Shown: positions 1-5,303, counted from the first letter of the stretch. The stretch: DNA of 5,303 nt from Thermoplasmata archaeon (GCA_021798415.1 JAJZGO010000106.1:1-5303), one strand, 5' to 3'. Made by a program: numbers and translations. The notes: a model not told the origin generated them from the letters alone.

Positions 1-750
1 GCTCGGCCCGTGGGAGATCGCGGACGCGAGGTCGAGCGTGATGGCGACGAGGAGCGTGCCGGGGAAGACGTAGAGTACCGGCGACCGGTAGAGCCGGCCG
101 CCCCAGCCGCCCGTCGGGAGCAGCGGGGGGGCCTCCTCGAGCCCGTCGTCGATCCGGTCGCGTCCCGGCGCGACCCCGGGCCCGAAAACGCGGCGGAGGT
201 ACCACGCCCCGACCGCGAGGTTGACGACCGTGGGGAGGAGGAGGTAGCGCAGGAACGTCGTCACCGGATCTGCGAGGCCGCTCCCCACCGCCACGAGGAG
301 GTTCTGCGGGTTCCCGAACGGCGTGAGGACGCTGCCGACGGTCACCGCGAACGCGAGCGTGAGGAGGAGCGGTCGGGGGTCCGTCCGGACCCGTCGGGCG
401 ACCGAGAGGACGAGCGGGACCCCGATCAGCACGAGCGCGTCGTTCACGAGGAACGCCGACACGACCCCGAACCCGACGAAGACGACGGCCGGCAGGTTCT
501 CGGCCCGGTCCGCCCGACCGACGATCCATCGCGCGAGGTGGTCGAGGGCTCCCGCCTTCTCGAGCGCTCCGGCGAACAAGAACAGCGAGAACAGGAAGAG
601 AAGGACCGGCGCGGCGCCCGCGAGCGCCGACTCCGCGCCCGCGACGCTCAGGGCGCCGGTGGCCACGGTCAGGAACGCCCCCGCGAGGAAGATCGTATAG
701 ACGCCGGGCCCCCGGCCGAGGAGCTGGCGGGCGATCACGGCCCCGACCAC
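1..750 (-). CDS. SLC13/ArsB-like membrane permease, N-terminal part (partial at left edge)
   Basis: This looks like an ion or anion transporter of the ion transporter superfamily (SLC13, ArsB and NhaD-like permeases) in the cytoplasmic membrane; the substrate cannot be told. About 250 codons are visible and the C-terminal half lies outside the window. Counting from GTG 750, hydrophobic segments lie near residues 17-38, 48-63, 87-118, 128-143, 165-180 and at the window edge. The family signatures are clear: SAFLVND at 98-104, inside a helix, and the half-loop GSVLTPFGNPQN at 139-150. The start is uncertain. GTG 750 is the first canonical start codon in frame, but the frame is open upstream to a TAG at 820-822, and those codons encode hydrophobic residues (NVVAAGLLLGV) that complete the first helix. 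A purine-rich GGGAGGGAG at 787-795 resembles a ribosome binding site for such an upstream start. The gene is divergent from the HNH gene. The family call is confident; the start and substrate are not. Confidence 0.8.
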   Translation of the reverse strand, partial: MVGAVIARQLLGRGPGVYTIFLAGAFLTVATGALSVAGAESALAGAAPVLLFLFSLFLFAGALEKAGALDHLARWIVGRADRAENLPAVVFVGFGVVSAFLVNDALVLIGVPLVLSVARRVRTDPRPLLLTLAFAVTVGSVLTPFGNPQNLLVAVGSGLADPVTTFLRYLLLPTVVNLAVGAWYLRRVFGPGVAPGRDRIDDGLEEAPPLLPTGGWGGRLYRSPVLYVFPGTLLVAITLDLASAISHGPS

Positions 751-786
751 GCCGAGAAGGAGCCCGGCGGCTACGACGTTCGTTCT

Positions 787-795
787 CTCCCTCCC
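787..795 (-). promoter_or_regulatory. Possible Shine-Dalgarno sequence of the permease gene
   Basis: On the minus strand this reads GGGAGGGAG, a good match to the anti-Shine-Dalgarno end of 16S rRNA. No ATG, GTG or TTG follows at a suitable distance in the permease frame. The closest in-frame candidate is an ACG at 781-783, while GTG 750 is 36 nt downstream. It therefore either marks a non-canonical start or is chance in purine-rich DNA. Confidence 0.35.
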
Positions 796-815
796 GCGGT
801 CCGCGCCAAGCCGGC

Positions 816-831
816 CGCCCTACATAGGGCG
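816..831. repeat. Perfect 16-bp inverted repeat between divergent genes (possible operator or bidirectional promoter)
   Basis: The sequence CGCCCTA-CA-TAGGGCG is a perfect inverted repeat with 7-bp arms and a 2-bp centre. It is the most AT-containing spot in the 128-nt gap between the permease (minus) and the HNH gene (plus). The core CTACATAG resembles a weak TATA box. If used as one, it would place starts near 850 for the HNH gene, giving a leader of about 28 nt, and near 798 for the permease, just ahead of the purine-rich GGGAGGGAG. It could instead be an operator for a dimeric regulator. The symmetry is seen directly; the role is inferred. Confidence 0.45.
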
Positions 832-878
832 CCCGTCGAGGCGAAGGGTCAAGAGCCGGACCGCGGGGTCCCGGATCG

Positions 879-1340
879 ATGCCGAAGGCTGCCCCTGACG
901 CCGCCGGGGTCCGGGTCGAGGCGAACGGGCGCATCCTCGCCCTCTCGTCGGCGTGGTTCTCGGACGGGGCCCGGCGGAGGGCCGACGCCCGCCACGCGGC
1001 GAAGTGCGTCGAGTGCGGGGTCGCGCTCCCGAACCACCGCACGCCGTACTGTTCGCGCCGATGCCGCTGGAGGTTCCACGGGCACTACTTCTGGGACTCG
1101 GCCCGCTCCTACGTCATGCTGCGCGACCGCTACCGGTGCCGCATCTGCGGCACCCGGCGGCGCGCCCGCGAGCTCGACGTCGATCACATCCTCGAGATCG
1201 CGCGGGGAGGCGCGGCGCTCGAGTATTCGAACCTGCAGACGGTCTGCCGCGCCTGCCACCGGAGCAAGACGCGGGCGTTCCTGCGCGAGCGCGGGGCCGC
1301 GGACCTTCCCGGGGAAGCGCTCCGCGGGCGCGAAGCTTGA
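879..1340 (+). CDS. Zinc-ribbon plus HNH endonuclease-like protein, 153 aa
   Basis: This is a probable metal-dependent nuclease, or a nucleic-acid-binding protein of the HNH fold, in the cytoplasm. Residues 43-62 form a small zinc-binding module: C43 and C46, then C58 and C62 in the context PYCSRRC, like the short zinc ribbons of DUF2116-type proteins. A classic HNH module follows at about 85-131. It has structural zinc cysteines C87, C90, C123 and C126, the catalytic-type D102-H103 pair (in LDVDHI), N118 (SNLQTVC) and H127 (CRACHRSK). All key residues are present, so it should be active if it folds. There is no recognition domain, intein splice motif or homing-endonuclease context. The ATG at 879 is the natural start, with no strong ribosome site (CGGATCG just upstream). 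It lies 34 nt before the reductase gene on the same strand and is probably co-transcribed with it. The physiological target is unknown. Confidence 0.85.
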   Translation: MPKAAPDAAGVRVEANGRILALSSAWFSDGARRRADARHAAKCVECGVALPNHRTPYCSRRCRWRFHGHYFWDSARSYVMLRDRYRCRICGTRRRARELDVDHILEIARGGAALEYSNLQTVCRACHRSKTRAFLRERGAADLPGEALRGREA

Positions 1341-1364
1341 AGGGCCTCGGCGGAGTGCCCGCCC

Positions 1365-1368
1365 GGAG
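1365..1368 (+). promoter_or_regulatory. Ribosome binding site of the reductase gene
   Basis: GGAG lies 6 nt before the ATG at 1375 in the 34-nt gap after the HNH gene. It supports the chosen start and translation from a shared transcript, because the gap shows no TATA-like element. Confidence 0.55.
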
Positions 1369-1374
1369 CGGCGC

Positions 1375-2022
1375 ATGAAGGTCGGCCTTCTCGGCAGCGG
1401 GGACGTCGCCCGGTCGCTCGGGACCGGGTTTCTCGCGCTCGGTCACGAGGTCTGCCTCGGCACCCGGCACCCGTCCCGCCCGAACCTCGCGGACTGGGCG
1501 AACGGCGCCGGCAAGAAGGCGATCGTCGGTACGTTTTCGGACGCCGCCGCGTTCGGCGAGGTGGTCGTCCTCGCGACCCTCGGAGTCGCGACCACCGAGG
1601 CGATCCGGACGGCGGGGGTCGAACGGTTCGACGGAAAGGTCGTGATCGACGCGACCAACCCGCTCGTCTTCCGCGAGGAGGGCCCACCGGGGCTCGCGGT
1701 CGGCCATACGACCTCGGGTGCCGAGGAGGTCCAGCGCCTCTTGCCGAAGGCCCGGGTCGTGAAGGCGTTCAACACGATCGGCTACATCCACTTCTTCCGC
1801 CCGTCGTTCCCGGGCGGCCCGCCGGACATGTTCGTCTGCGGCGAGGACGCGGGAGCGAAGCGGACGGTCGAAGGGATCCTGCACGCGTTCGGCTGGCCGT
1901 CCGTGATCGACATCGGCGGGCTCGACGGGGCACGCCAGCTCGAGGAGCTCGCGGTCCTTTGGGTGAAGACCGCCCAGCGGCTCGGCAATTTCAACATCGG
2001 ATTCAAGGTGCTGCGCCGGTGA
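1375..2022 (+). CDS. F420-dependent NADP reductase family protein (NpdG/Fno-like), 215 aa
   Basis: This is a predicted soluble Rossmann-fold oxidoreductase of the NADPH:coenzyme F420 reductase family, which transfers hydride between NADP(H) and F420. The dinucleotide-binding loop GLLGSGDVARSLG is at residues 4-16. It is followed by the second strand ending in GTRHPSR at 29-35, whose Thr and Arg fit recognition of the NADP 2'-phosphate. Other family blocks are VVIDATNPL at 89-97, VVKAFNTIG at 128-136, DMFVCGEDA at 151-159, DIGGLDGARQLE at 179-190 and a C-terminal NFNIGFKVLRR. The length matches the family (about 210-230 aa), so the gene is complete. The MKVGLL start at ATG 1375 fits the usual N-terminus and has GGAG 6 nt upstream. 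It follows the HNH gene and converges on threonine synthase. The blocks resemble the wider group of reductase-like proteins more than the well-studied methanogen Fno, so true F420 use is inferred. I leave the gene symbol blank for that reason. Confidence 0.85.
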   Translation: MKVGLLGSGDVARSLGTGFLALGHEVCLGTRHPSRPNLADWANGAGKKAIVGTFSDAAAFGEVVVLATLGVATTEAIRTAGVERFDGKVVIDATNPLVFREEGPPGLAVGHTTSGAEEVQRLLPKARVVKAFNTIGYIHFFRPSFPGGPPDMFVCGEDAGAKRTVEGILHAFGWPSVIDIGGLDGARQLEELAVLWVKTAQRLGNFNIGFKVLRR

Positions 2023-2035
2023 GCCGCCGGGACCG

Positions 2036-2056
2036 GTCGGGTGCCCTTTACCCGAC
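2036..2056. terminator. Hairpin between convergent genes, possible shared terminator
   Basis: GTCGGGT (2036-2042) pairs perfectly with ACCCGAC (2050-2056) around a 7-nt loop GCCCTTT. It sits 14 nt past the reductase stop and overlaps the last codons and TAA of threonine synthase, so it would form in transcripts from both sides. No T-tract follows on either strand, although archaeal termination usually relies on one. An alternative hairpin CCGGT (2016-2020)/ACCGG (2032-2036) competes with it. The pairing is seen; the terminator role is inferred. Confidence 0.35.
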
Positions 2057-3241
2057 GACCTCTCGCTCGAGCGCCTCCGCCGAGAACGCGAGGCCGGTGC
2101 CGGTGCCGTAGAGAAGGACCCGCTCCCCCGAGCGGACCGCGCCGCGACGGACGAGCTCCGCGAGCGCGGCGTACGGGGCGGCCGCCTCCGGAGAGACGGA
2201 GATCCCGTACCGGGCGGCCAGCGACCGCATCGACCGGACGATCTCGCGGTCCGAGACCGTCACTCCGCCGCCGCGGCTCGCGCGCACCGCCTCGAGGATC
2301 CGCTCCGAGGCGAACGGCGCCGGGACCTTGAGTCCCGGCGCGACGGTCCGGGCGGACTCCCAGGGACGGATCCGCTCCGTCCCCTCGGAGAGCGCCCGGA
2401 CTACCGGGGCGCACCCCTCGGGTTGGACCGCGTAGAGCCTCGGGACCCGCTCGAGGAGGCCGAGCGCTCCGAGCTCCTCGAACGCTTTCGCCATTCCGAC
2501 GAGCCCGGTGCCGCCGCCGGTCGGGTAGACGATGGCGTTCGGGAACGTCTCGGCGGTCGTCTGCTCGAAGATCTCGAGGCCCATCGTCTTCTTTCCCTCG
2601 AGCCGGTAGGGCTCGCGCAGGGTCGACATGTCGAACGACCCCGCGTCCCGTTCTCGCGCCCGGCCGATCTCGCCGGCCTCCCGGATCGTCCCGGGCACCT
2701 CGATGACCTCGGCGCCGAAGAGGGCGCACGCCGCGCGCATCGGGCCGGGCGCGCTCTCGGGCAGGTACACCCGGACCGAGGCCCCCGCCCTCGCGCCGTA
2801 CGCGGCGAGGGCGACGGCGGCGTTGCCGGCGCTCGGCACGAAGAACCGTCGCAGGCCGAGCTCGGTCGCCCGGGAGACCGCCACCGCCATCCCCCGCGCC
2901 TTGAACGACCCGGTCGGTAATCCACCGTCATCTTTCAGCGCGACCTCGACTCCCGCCGCCTCCGGGACCTCGGGAAGCGGGAGGATGGGGGTCGAGCCCT
3001 CGCCCAGCGTGACGATCGCTTCCGAGCGGTGGACCGGGAGGAGCTCCCGGAACCGCCAGATCGACGGTCCCCGCCCGCGGAGCGCGGCGGCCCAGGCGCG
3101 GCCGTCGAGCCGCTCGAGCGCGTACTCGGCGAAGAGCGTGTGGCCGCACTGCGGGCAGGTGCCGACGGGCCGTGACGGATCGCACTCCGTCGAGCACGCC
3201 CGGCAGACGAGGGTCTTCAGGAGCGAGCCGGTGTCGGTCAC
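2048..3241 (-). CDS. thrC: Threonine synthase, 397 aa
   Basis: This PLP enzyme converts O-phosphohomoserine to threonine and phosphate, the last step of threonine synthesis, in the cytoplasm. Residues 13-32 form a zinc ribbon (C13-x2-C16 and C29-x2-C32), common in archaeal-type threonine synthases. WRFRELLPV (62-70) and LGEGSTP (79-85) precede the PLP lysine K114 in GGLPTGSFKARG. SAGNAA at 137-142 contacts the cofactor, EPYRLEGKKTMG spans 210-221, the PLP phosphate loop PTGGGTG is at 240-246, and a closing GTGTGLAF lies near the C-terminus. The length is normal for the family and nothing is missing. I chose GTG 3241 because it precedes the zinc ribbon by 12 residues and lies about 30 nt from a TATA-like box, giving an almost leaderless mRNA. 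The frame stays open far upstream, but that stretch lacks family similarity. Cysteate synthase and other relatives share the fold, but the motif set fits threonine synthase best. Confidence 0.92.
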   Translation of the reverse strand: MTDTGSLLKTLVCRACSTECDPSRPVGTCPQCGHTLFAEYALERLDGRAWAAALRGRGPSIWRFRELLPVHRSEAIVTLGEGSTPILPLPEVPEAAGVEVALKDDGGLPTGSFKARGMAVAVSRATELGLRRFFVPSAGNAAVALAAYGARAGASVRVYLPESAPGPMRAACALFGAEVIEVPGTIREAGEIGRARERDAGSFDMSTLREPYRLEGKKTMGLEIFEQTTAETFPNAIVYPTGGGTGLVGMAKAFEELGALGLLERVPRLYAVQPEGCAPVVRALSEGTERIRPWESARTVAPGLKVPAPFASERILEAVRASRGGGVTVSDREIVRSMRSLAARYGISVSPEAAAPYAALAELVRRGAVRSGERVLLYGTGTGLAFSAEALEREVVG

Positions 3242-3267
3242 GTTCCCGGGGCCGGGTCGCCGGGCCG

Positions 3268-3274
3268 CATAAAG
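3268..3274 (-). promoter_or_regulatory. TATA-like promoter element of thrC
   Basis: CTTTATG on the minus strand is a clear AT-rich box in very GC-rich surroundings. Its centre is about 30 nt upstream of GTG 3241. With the usual archaeal spacing of about 26 nt to the start site, the mRNA would begin within a few nucleotides of the start codon, so it would be leaderless or nearly so. There is accordingly no Shine-Dalgarno sequence before the GTG. This supports both the start choice and an archaeal host. Confidence 0.65.
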
Positions 3275-3556
3275 TGTCGGGAGCGCAACCGAACCGGGGC
3301 CGGTCGATACTGGGTCCGCCCGGTGCACGGCCCTCGCCGCCGACACGGTGGCGATCCCCAAGCCGCGCCCGGGACCCTTGGGCTCGGAGGCACGGGGGAA
3401 CGCTTCGGTGCCCCACGTATCTCCGACGTTCGGCTCCCCATCGGCAAAGGCGAGTTCCTCGGTCCCGAGCAGGGGGAATCCCGACGATGTCTCCCCTCCC
3501 GGACCGTCACGTCGCCTCGGTCCCCCACCGATGCCGGTCGGACCCCGCCATGGCCT

Positions 3557-3619
3557 ACCCTTTCCACGTGGGGAGGGGCTTGACGGAGGCTGCGGGCGTG
3601 GGGAACGAAGGTAAAGGGT
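3557..3619 (+). repeat. Interrupted inverted repeat upstream of alaX, possible structured leader
   Basis: ACCCTTT at 3557-3563 is the exact reverse complement of AAAGGGT at 3613-3619. Immediately inside, CCACG (3564-3568) can pair with CGTGG (3597-3601), giving 12 bp interrupted by an 11-nt one-sided loop, with a GC-rich tip of about 28 nt. The 8-bp palindrome CCACGTGG (3564-3571) competes with this. It lies 52 nt before the alaX start. It could be a leader structure, an operator, or chance. Confidence 0.3.
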
Positions 3620-3670
3620 CATCGAGCTTCGGGCGGTGTCGGCGATGGGCTGGGGAGCGAACGGGATCCG

Positions 3671-4387
3671 GTGAGCGACGGCGACCTCTACCTGCGCGAT
3701 GCCTACCGTATCGAGTTCGACTCCAGCGTCACGGCCTCCGACGGCGCGTCGATCGTCCTCGGGACGACCGCCTTCTATCCGACCGGCGGTGGCCAGCCGA
3801 ACGATACGGGGACCGTGAGGGACTCGAGCGGGAAAGAGTACCGAGTGACGGACGTCGTCAAGGGTCCCGGCGGGGTGGCGCACCGGCTCGAATCCGACGG
3901 GCCGCCCGTCGGAACGGCGGTCCGCGGTCGGATCGACTGGGACCGTCGTCTCGCTCACATGCGCCACCACACCGCCCTCCACATACTGAGCGGGGTCGTC
4001 TACCGTCGGTTCGGCTCGACGATCACGGGGGGTCAGATCTACACCGACCGGGCGCGGATGGACTTCTCCTTGCCCGAGTTCTCGCGCGAGATCGCCGCCG
4101 AGCTGGTCGACGGGATCAACGACGTCGTCCGTCGGAACCTTCCCGTCCGGGTGCGGTACGTCGCCCGCGAGGAGCTTCTCCACGACCCCTCTCTGGTCCG
4201 GGTCGCCGCCCATCTCCTCCCCGACGTCGAGACCCTTCGCCTGATCGACATCGAGGGGTTCGATGTCCAGGCCGACGGCGGGACCCACGTCCGGTCGACC
4301 GGCGAGGTCGGCGTTGCGAAGCTTCTCGATATCGAGAACAAGGGCGCGCGTCACAAGCGCATGACGCTCGCTCTTGCTCCTCCCTGA
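3671..4387 (+). CDS. alaX: AlaX-type alanyl-tRNA editing protein (AlaX-M class), 238 aa
   Basis: This is a free-standing homologue of the alanyl-tRNA synthetase editing domain. It hydrolyses mischarged Ser-tRNA(Ala), and for this class also Gly-tRNA(Ala), in the cytoplasm. Residues 5-60 form the N-terminal barrel with the glycine-rich motif FYPTGGGQPNDTG at 35-47. That motif and the length place the protein in the AlaX-M group rather than the short AlaX-S group. The editing core has the zinc motif HTALH (H100, H104) and, near the end, DGGTH at 202-206, followed by STGEVG. In alanyl-tRNA synthetase and many AlaX proteins this second motif is CGGTH; here Asp replaces the Cys ligand. No C-terminal oligomerisation domain of the AlaX-L type is present. 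GTG 3671 is chosen because LYLRDAYRIEF then falls where the family begins. The ribosome site is weak. The gene stands alone, divergent from thrC. Confidence 0.9.
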   Translation: MSDGDLYLRDAYRIEFDSSVTASDGASIVLGTTAFYPTGGGQPNDTGTVRDSSGKEYRVTDVVKGPGGVAHRLESDGPPVGTAVRGRIDWDRRLAHMRHHTALHILSGVVYRRFGSTITGGQIYTDRARMDFSLPEFSREIAAELVDGINDVVRRNLPVRVRYVAREELLHDPSLVRVAAHLLPDVETLRLIDIEGFDVQADGGTHVRSTGEVGVAKLLDIENKGARHKRMTLALAPP

Positions 4388-4735
4388 CTCCCGGGCTCGT
4401 CGGCCGGGCGGTGGAACGTCGACCGGTGGGGGCGCCCTCGGTCGGGGTCGAAGCCTTCGCGGAAACGAAACCCTCAACGTCCGGGGAGGGGCCGCGCGGG
4501 AATCCGCCTCGATCGGTGCACGAGCGCCCTTCGTACTCGGCGCACCCTCCGAACGCGCTCCGTCGGGTCGTGTAGGGGGTTGGTCTGGGCGTTCAACTGC
4601 TTGTTCGGAGGTGGGGAGAAGTTGCCGAACGAGTTGCCGAGCGTAGAGCCCGTTGAGCCGGTCCAGGTCCGAGTGGTCGCCCAAACACGCCGCCGGGGGG
4701 ATGAGATGGCCAAAACCCGCAGAATCCCTGTCGGA
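4388..4735. other. 348-nt region between alaX and tRNA-Val, no recognised gene
   Basis: I find no protein family or RNA family here. A weak hairpin, CCCGG (4390-4394)/CCGGG (4404-4408), follows the alaX stop by 2 nt and has no T-tract. Around 4600-4640 there is a 6-bp stem, GTTCGG (4603-4608)/CCGAAC (4625-4630), and a 9-bp direct repeat AGTTGCCGA at 4620-4628 and 4632-4640. Short open frames exist on both strands, for example from TTG 4580 (plus) and TTG 4684 (minus). The plus frame runs into the tRNA, and neither translation is recognisable. The local base composition is slightly less GC-rich from about 4565 to 4660. Confidence 0.45.
4712..4715 (-). terminator. Oligo-T terminator of tRNA-Val
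   Basis: On the minus strand GGGTTTTGG follows the 3' end of the tRNA by about 20 nt. A run of four T is short, but it is the only T-run near the gene and fits the oligo-T termination of archaeal RNA polymerase. Confidence 0.4.
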
Positions 4736-4808
4736 TGGGCTCGGCCGGATTCGAACCGGCGATTTTCGCTGTGTGAGAGCGACGTCTTAACCGCTGGACC
4801 ACGAGCCC
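4736..4808 (-). tRNA. tRNA-Val, anticodon CAC
   Basis: A complete 73-nt cloverleaf is readable on the minus strand. The 7-bp acceptor stem is GGGCTCG/CGAGCCC with discriminator A. The D arm has GTC/GAC pairing with a C-A mismatch at the fourth pair and an AGCGGTTA loop. The anticodon stem TCGCT/AGCGA encloses the loop CTCACAC, which gives anticodon CAC, reading the valine codon GUG. A 5-nt variable loop is followed by the T arm GCCGG-TTCGAAT-CCGGC. There is no intron and CCA is not encoded (the next bases are TCC), as is usual in archaea. It lies 38 nt downstream of the lysO stop on the same strand, with its own promoter-like box. Confidence 0.95.
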
Positions 4809-4835
4809 GACGATCGGACGCGAGGGCTCCCGGCC

Positions 4836-4841
4836 CTTAAG
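4836..4841 (-). promoter_or_regulatory. TATA-like promoter element of tRNA-Val
   Basis: CTTAAG is centred about 30 nt upstream of the tRNA 5' end. It is AT-rich against a GC-rich background and fits an archaeal TATA box. It occupies the short gap between the lysO stop codon and the tRNA, so the tRNA is probably transcribed independently as well as by read-through. Confidence 0.5.
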
Positions 4842-4846
4842 CCGTT

Positions 4847-5303
4847 CTACAAGGGGAGCGCCAGCACCGCGGGAAGGACGAGCCCGGCGGCGACCGTGAG
4901 GATGAGCCCGGTGGCGAGCGCGAGGCTGCCGGCCTCGGGGTCCCCGTAGCGCGTCACGAAGTACAGGGTCGTGTCCATCGCCGTGGCGCCGCCCATCGCG
5001 GCGAGGCCTCCGCCCCGCACCCGACGGCCCGCATACGGCGCGAGCAGCATCGTGAGGTTCTCCCGGAGGAAGTTCGTCAGGAAGGCGAGCAGGCCGAACA
5101 GCGCCCCCGCCTTGGCCGCGACCAGCGGGCCCGCGAGAGTGTACCACCCGAACGCGAGCGTGGTCGCGAAGGAGACCGTGAGCGAGGTCCCCGAAACGAC
5201 CGCGAAGATCCCGGCGGCGACCAACGCCGCCAGCACGGCCGACGCGAGCGGCACGCCGACGTTCTTGAGGGCGCCCCACGTGAGTCGAAGGTCGAAGCCG
5301 ACG
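4847..5303 (-). CDS. lysO: LysO family lysine exporter, C-terminal half (partial at right edge)
   Basis: This is the C-terminal half of a DUF340/LysO membrane protein, related to E. coli LysO (YbjE), which exports L-lysine and its toxic analogue thialysine across the cytoplasmic membrane. The frame is open to the window edge, giving 151 visible residues; E. coli LysO has about 299. Counted from the edge, the diagnostic motifs are FGWYTLAGP at 51-59 (usually FGWYSLSG), FLTNFLRE at 74-81 (usually FLNDLLRE-like) and GGATAMDTTL at 104-113. Hydrophobic helices surround them, with a final one at about 127-148 just before the TAG at 4847-4849. GTG 5254 is in frame, but upstream codons (VGFDLRL) match the family, so it is internal and the true start is outside the window. 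Where E. coli has TLP after MDF, this protein has TLYF. Family membership is confident; lysine as substrate is inferred from homology. Confidence 0.88.
   Translation of the reverse strand, partial: VGFDLRLTWGALKNVGVPLASAVLAALVAAGIFAVVSGTSLTVSFATTLAFGWYTLAGPLVAAKAGALFGLLAFLTNFLRENLTMLLAPYAGRRVRGGGLAAMGGATAMDTTLYFVTRYGDPEAGSLALATGLILTVAAGLVLPAVLALPL

Larger units (their letters stand above)
3242..3670. other. 429-nt intergenic region between divergent thrC and alaX
   Basis: Apart from the thrC promoter near 3271, I recognise no gene here. Open frames on both strands give low-complexity Arg/Pro/Gly-rich translations with no domain, as expected from GC-rich non-coding DNA. Short pairing elements include GGCAC/GTGCC around 3390-3410 and a larger foldable stretch at 3557-3619, listed separately. 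The only weak TATA-like spot for alaX is GGTAAAG at about 3610-3616, roughly 57 nt before its GTG, which would give a leader of about 30 nt. I looked for SRP RNA and RNase P RNA signatures on both strands and found none convincing. Confidence 0.5.

Noticed and set aside
10..1374. A long plus-strand open frame running through the permease region and reading in frame into the reductase
   Set aside because: It is antisense to the permease and its translation is Arg/Glu/Asp-rich low complexity with no domain; only the part from 1375 onward is a real protein. High GC content removes stop codons by chance.
3480..3540. Minus-strand stretch loosely like the SRP RNA helix 8 loop (GGTCCGGGAGGGGAGAC)
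   Set aside because: The conserved loop nucleotides do not fit, and the rest of an SRP RNA, including the Alu-domain GTAAC-type motif and pairing ends, is absent on both sides.
3172..4575. A long plus-strand open frame overlapping the thrC 5' end and alaX in another frame
   Set aside because: Arg/Ser/Pro-rich shadow translation; alaX in the neighbouring frame explains the coding signal.
3242..4684. A minus-strand upstream extension of the threonine synthase frame across alaX
   Set aside because: The extension is antisense to alaX, has no family similarity, and lies upstream of the TATA-like box that fits GTG 3241 as the true start.
4697..4712. Possible C/D-box guide RNA around GGATGAGATGG
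   Set aside because: It does not match the RTGATGA box C and no properly spaced D box accompanies it.
4580..4840. Small plus-strand open frame from TTG 4580
   Set aside because: Its second half is a translation of the tRNA-Val complement (the familiar PDSNRR-type artefact), and the first half matches no family I know.
4847..5254. A complete 135-aa membrane protein starting at GTG 5254
   Set aside because: The frame is open to the window edge and the upstream residues continue the LysO family similarity, so this is only the C-terminal part of a longer gene.

Overview
This is a GC-rich window (roughly 70% G+C by eye) that reads as a stretch of ordinary chromosome from an archaeon. Four things suggest this: an archaeal-type threonine synthase with a TATA-like box about 30 nt upstream of a near-leaderless GTG start; a stand-alone AlaX tRNA-Ala editing protein; a protein of the F420-dependent NADP reductase family; and a tRNA-Val gene with no encoded CCA and a TATA-like box at about -30. 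The proteins are not strongly acidic, which argues against haloarchaea. A high-GC Thermoplasmatota-type lineage is my best guess, at low confidence.

Layout, left to right. Positions 1-750 (minus, running off the left edge) hold the N-terminal part of an SLC13/ArsB-like permease. It is divergent from a plus-strand pair that is probably co-transcribed: a small zinc-ribbon/HNH endonuclease-like protein (879-1340) and an F420-dependent NADP reductase family protein (1375-2022). A perfect 16-bp inverted repeat sits between the divergent genes. Threonine synthase (2048-3241, minus) converges on the reductase, with a hairpin at the junction. A long spacer of 429 nt follows, then alaX (3671-4387, plus), then a second spacer of 348 nt with no recognisable gene. 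The window closes with a minus-strand tRNA-Val(CAC) (4736-4808) and the C-terminal half of a LysO-type lysine exporter (4847-5303, minus, running off the right edge).

The genes do not form one pathway. Threonine synthase and LysO concern amino acid supply and export, AlaX and tRNA-Val concern translation, and the HNH protein and reductase form a separate short unit. I see no mobile element, CRISPR array, phage cassette or convincing new system. The points worth a second look are the Cys-to-Asp change in the AlaX metal motif, the missing canonical start codon of the permease, the palindrome between the divergent genes, a possible structured element ahead of alaX, and the unassigned HNH protein. 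Several long open frames antisense to real genes are by-products of the high GC content and are not annotated.
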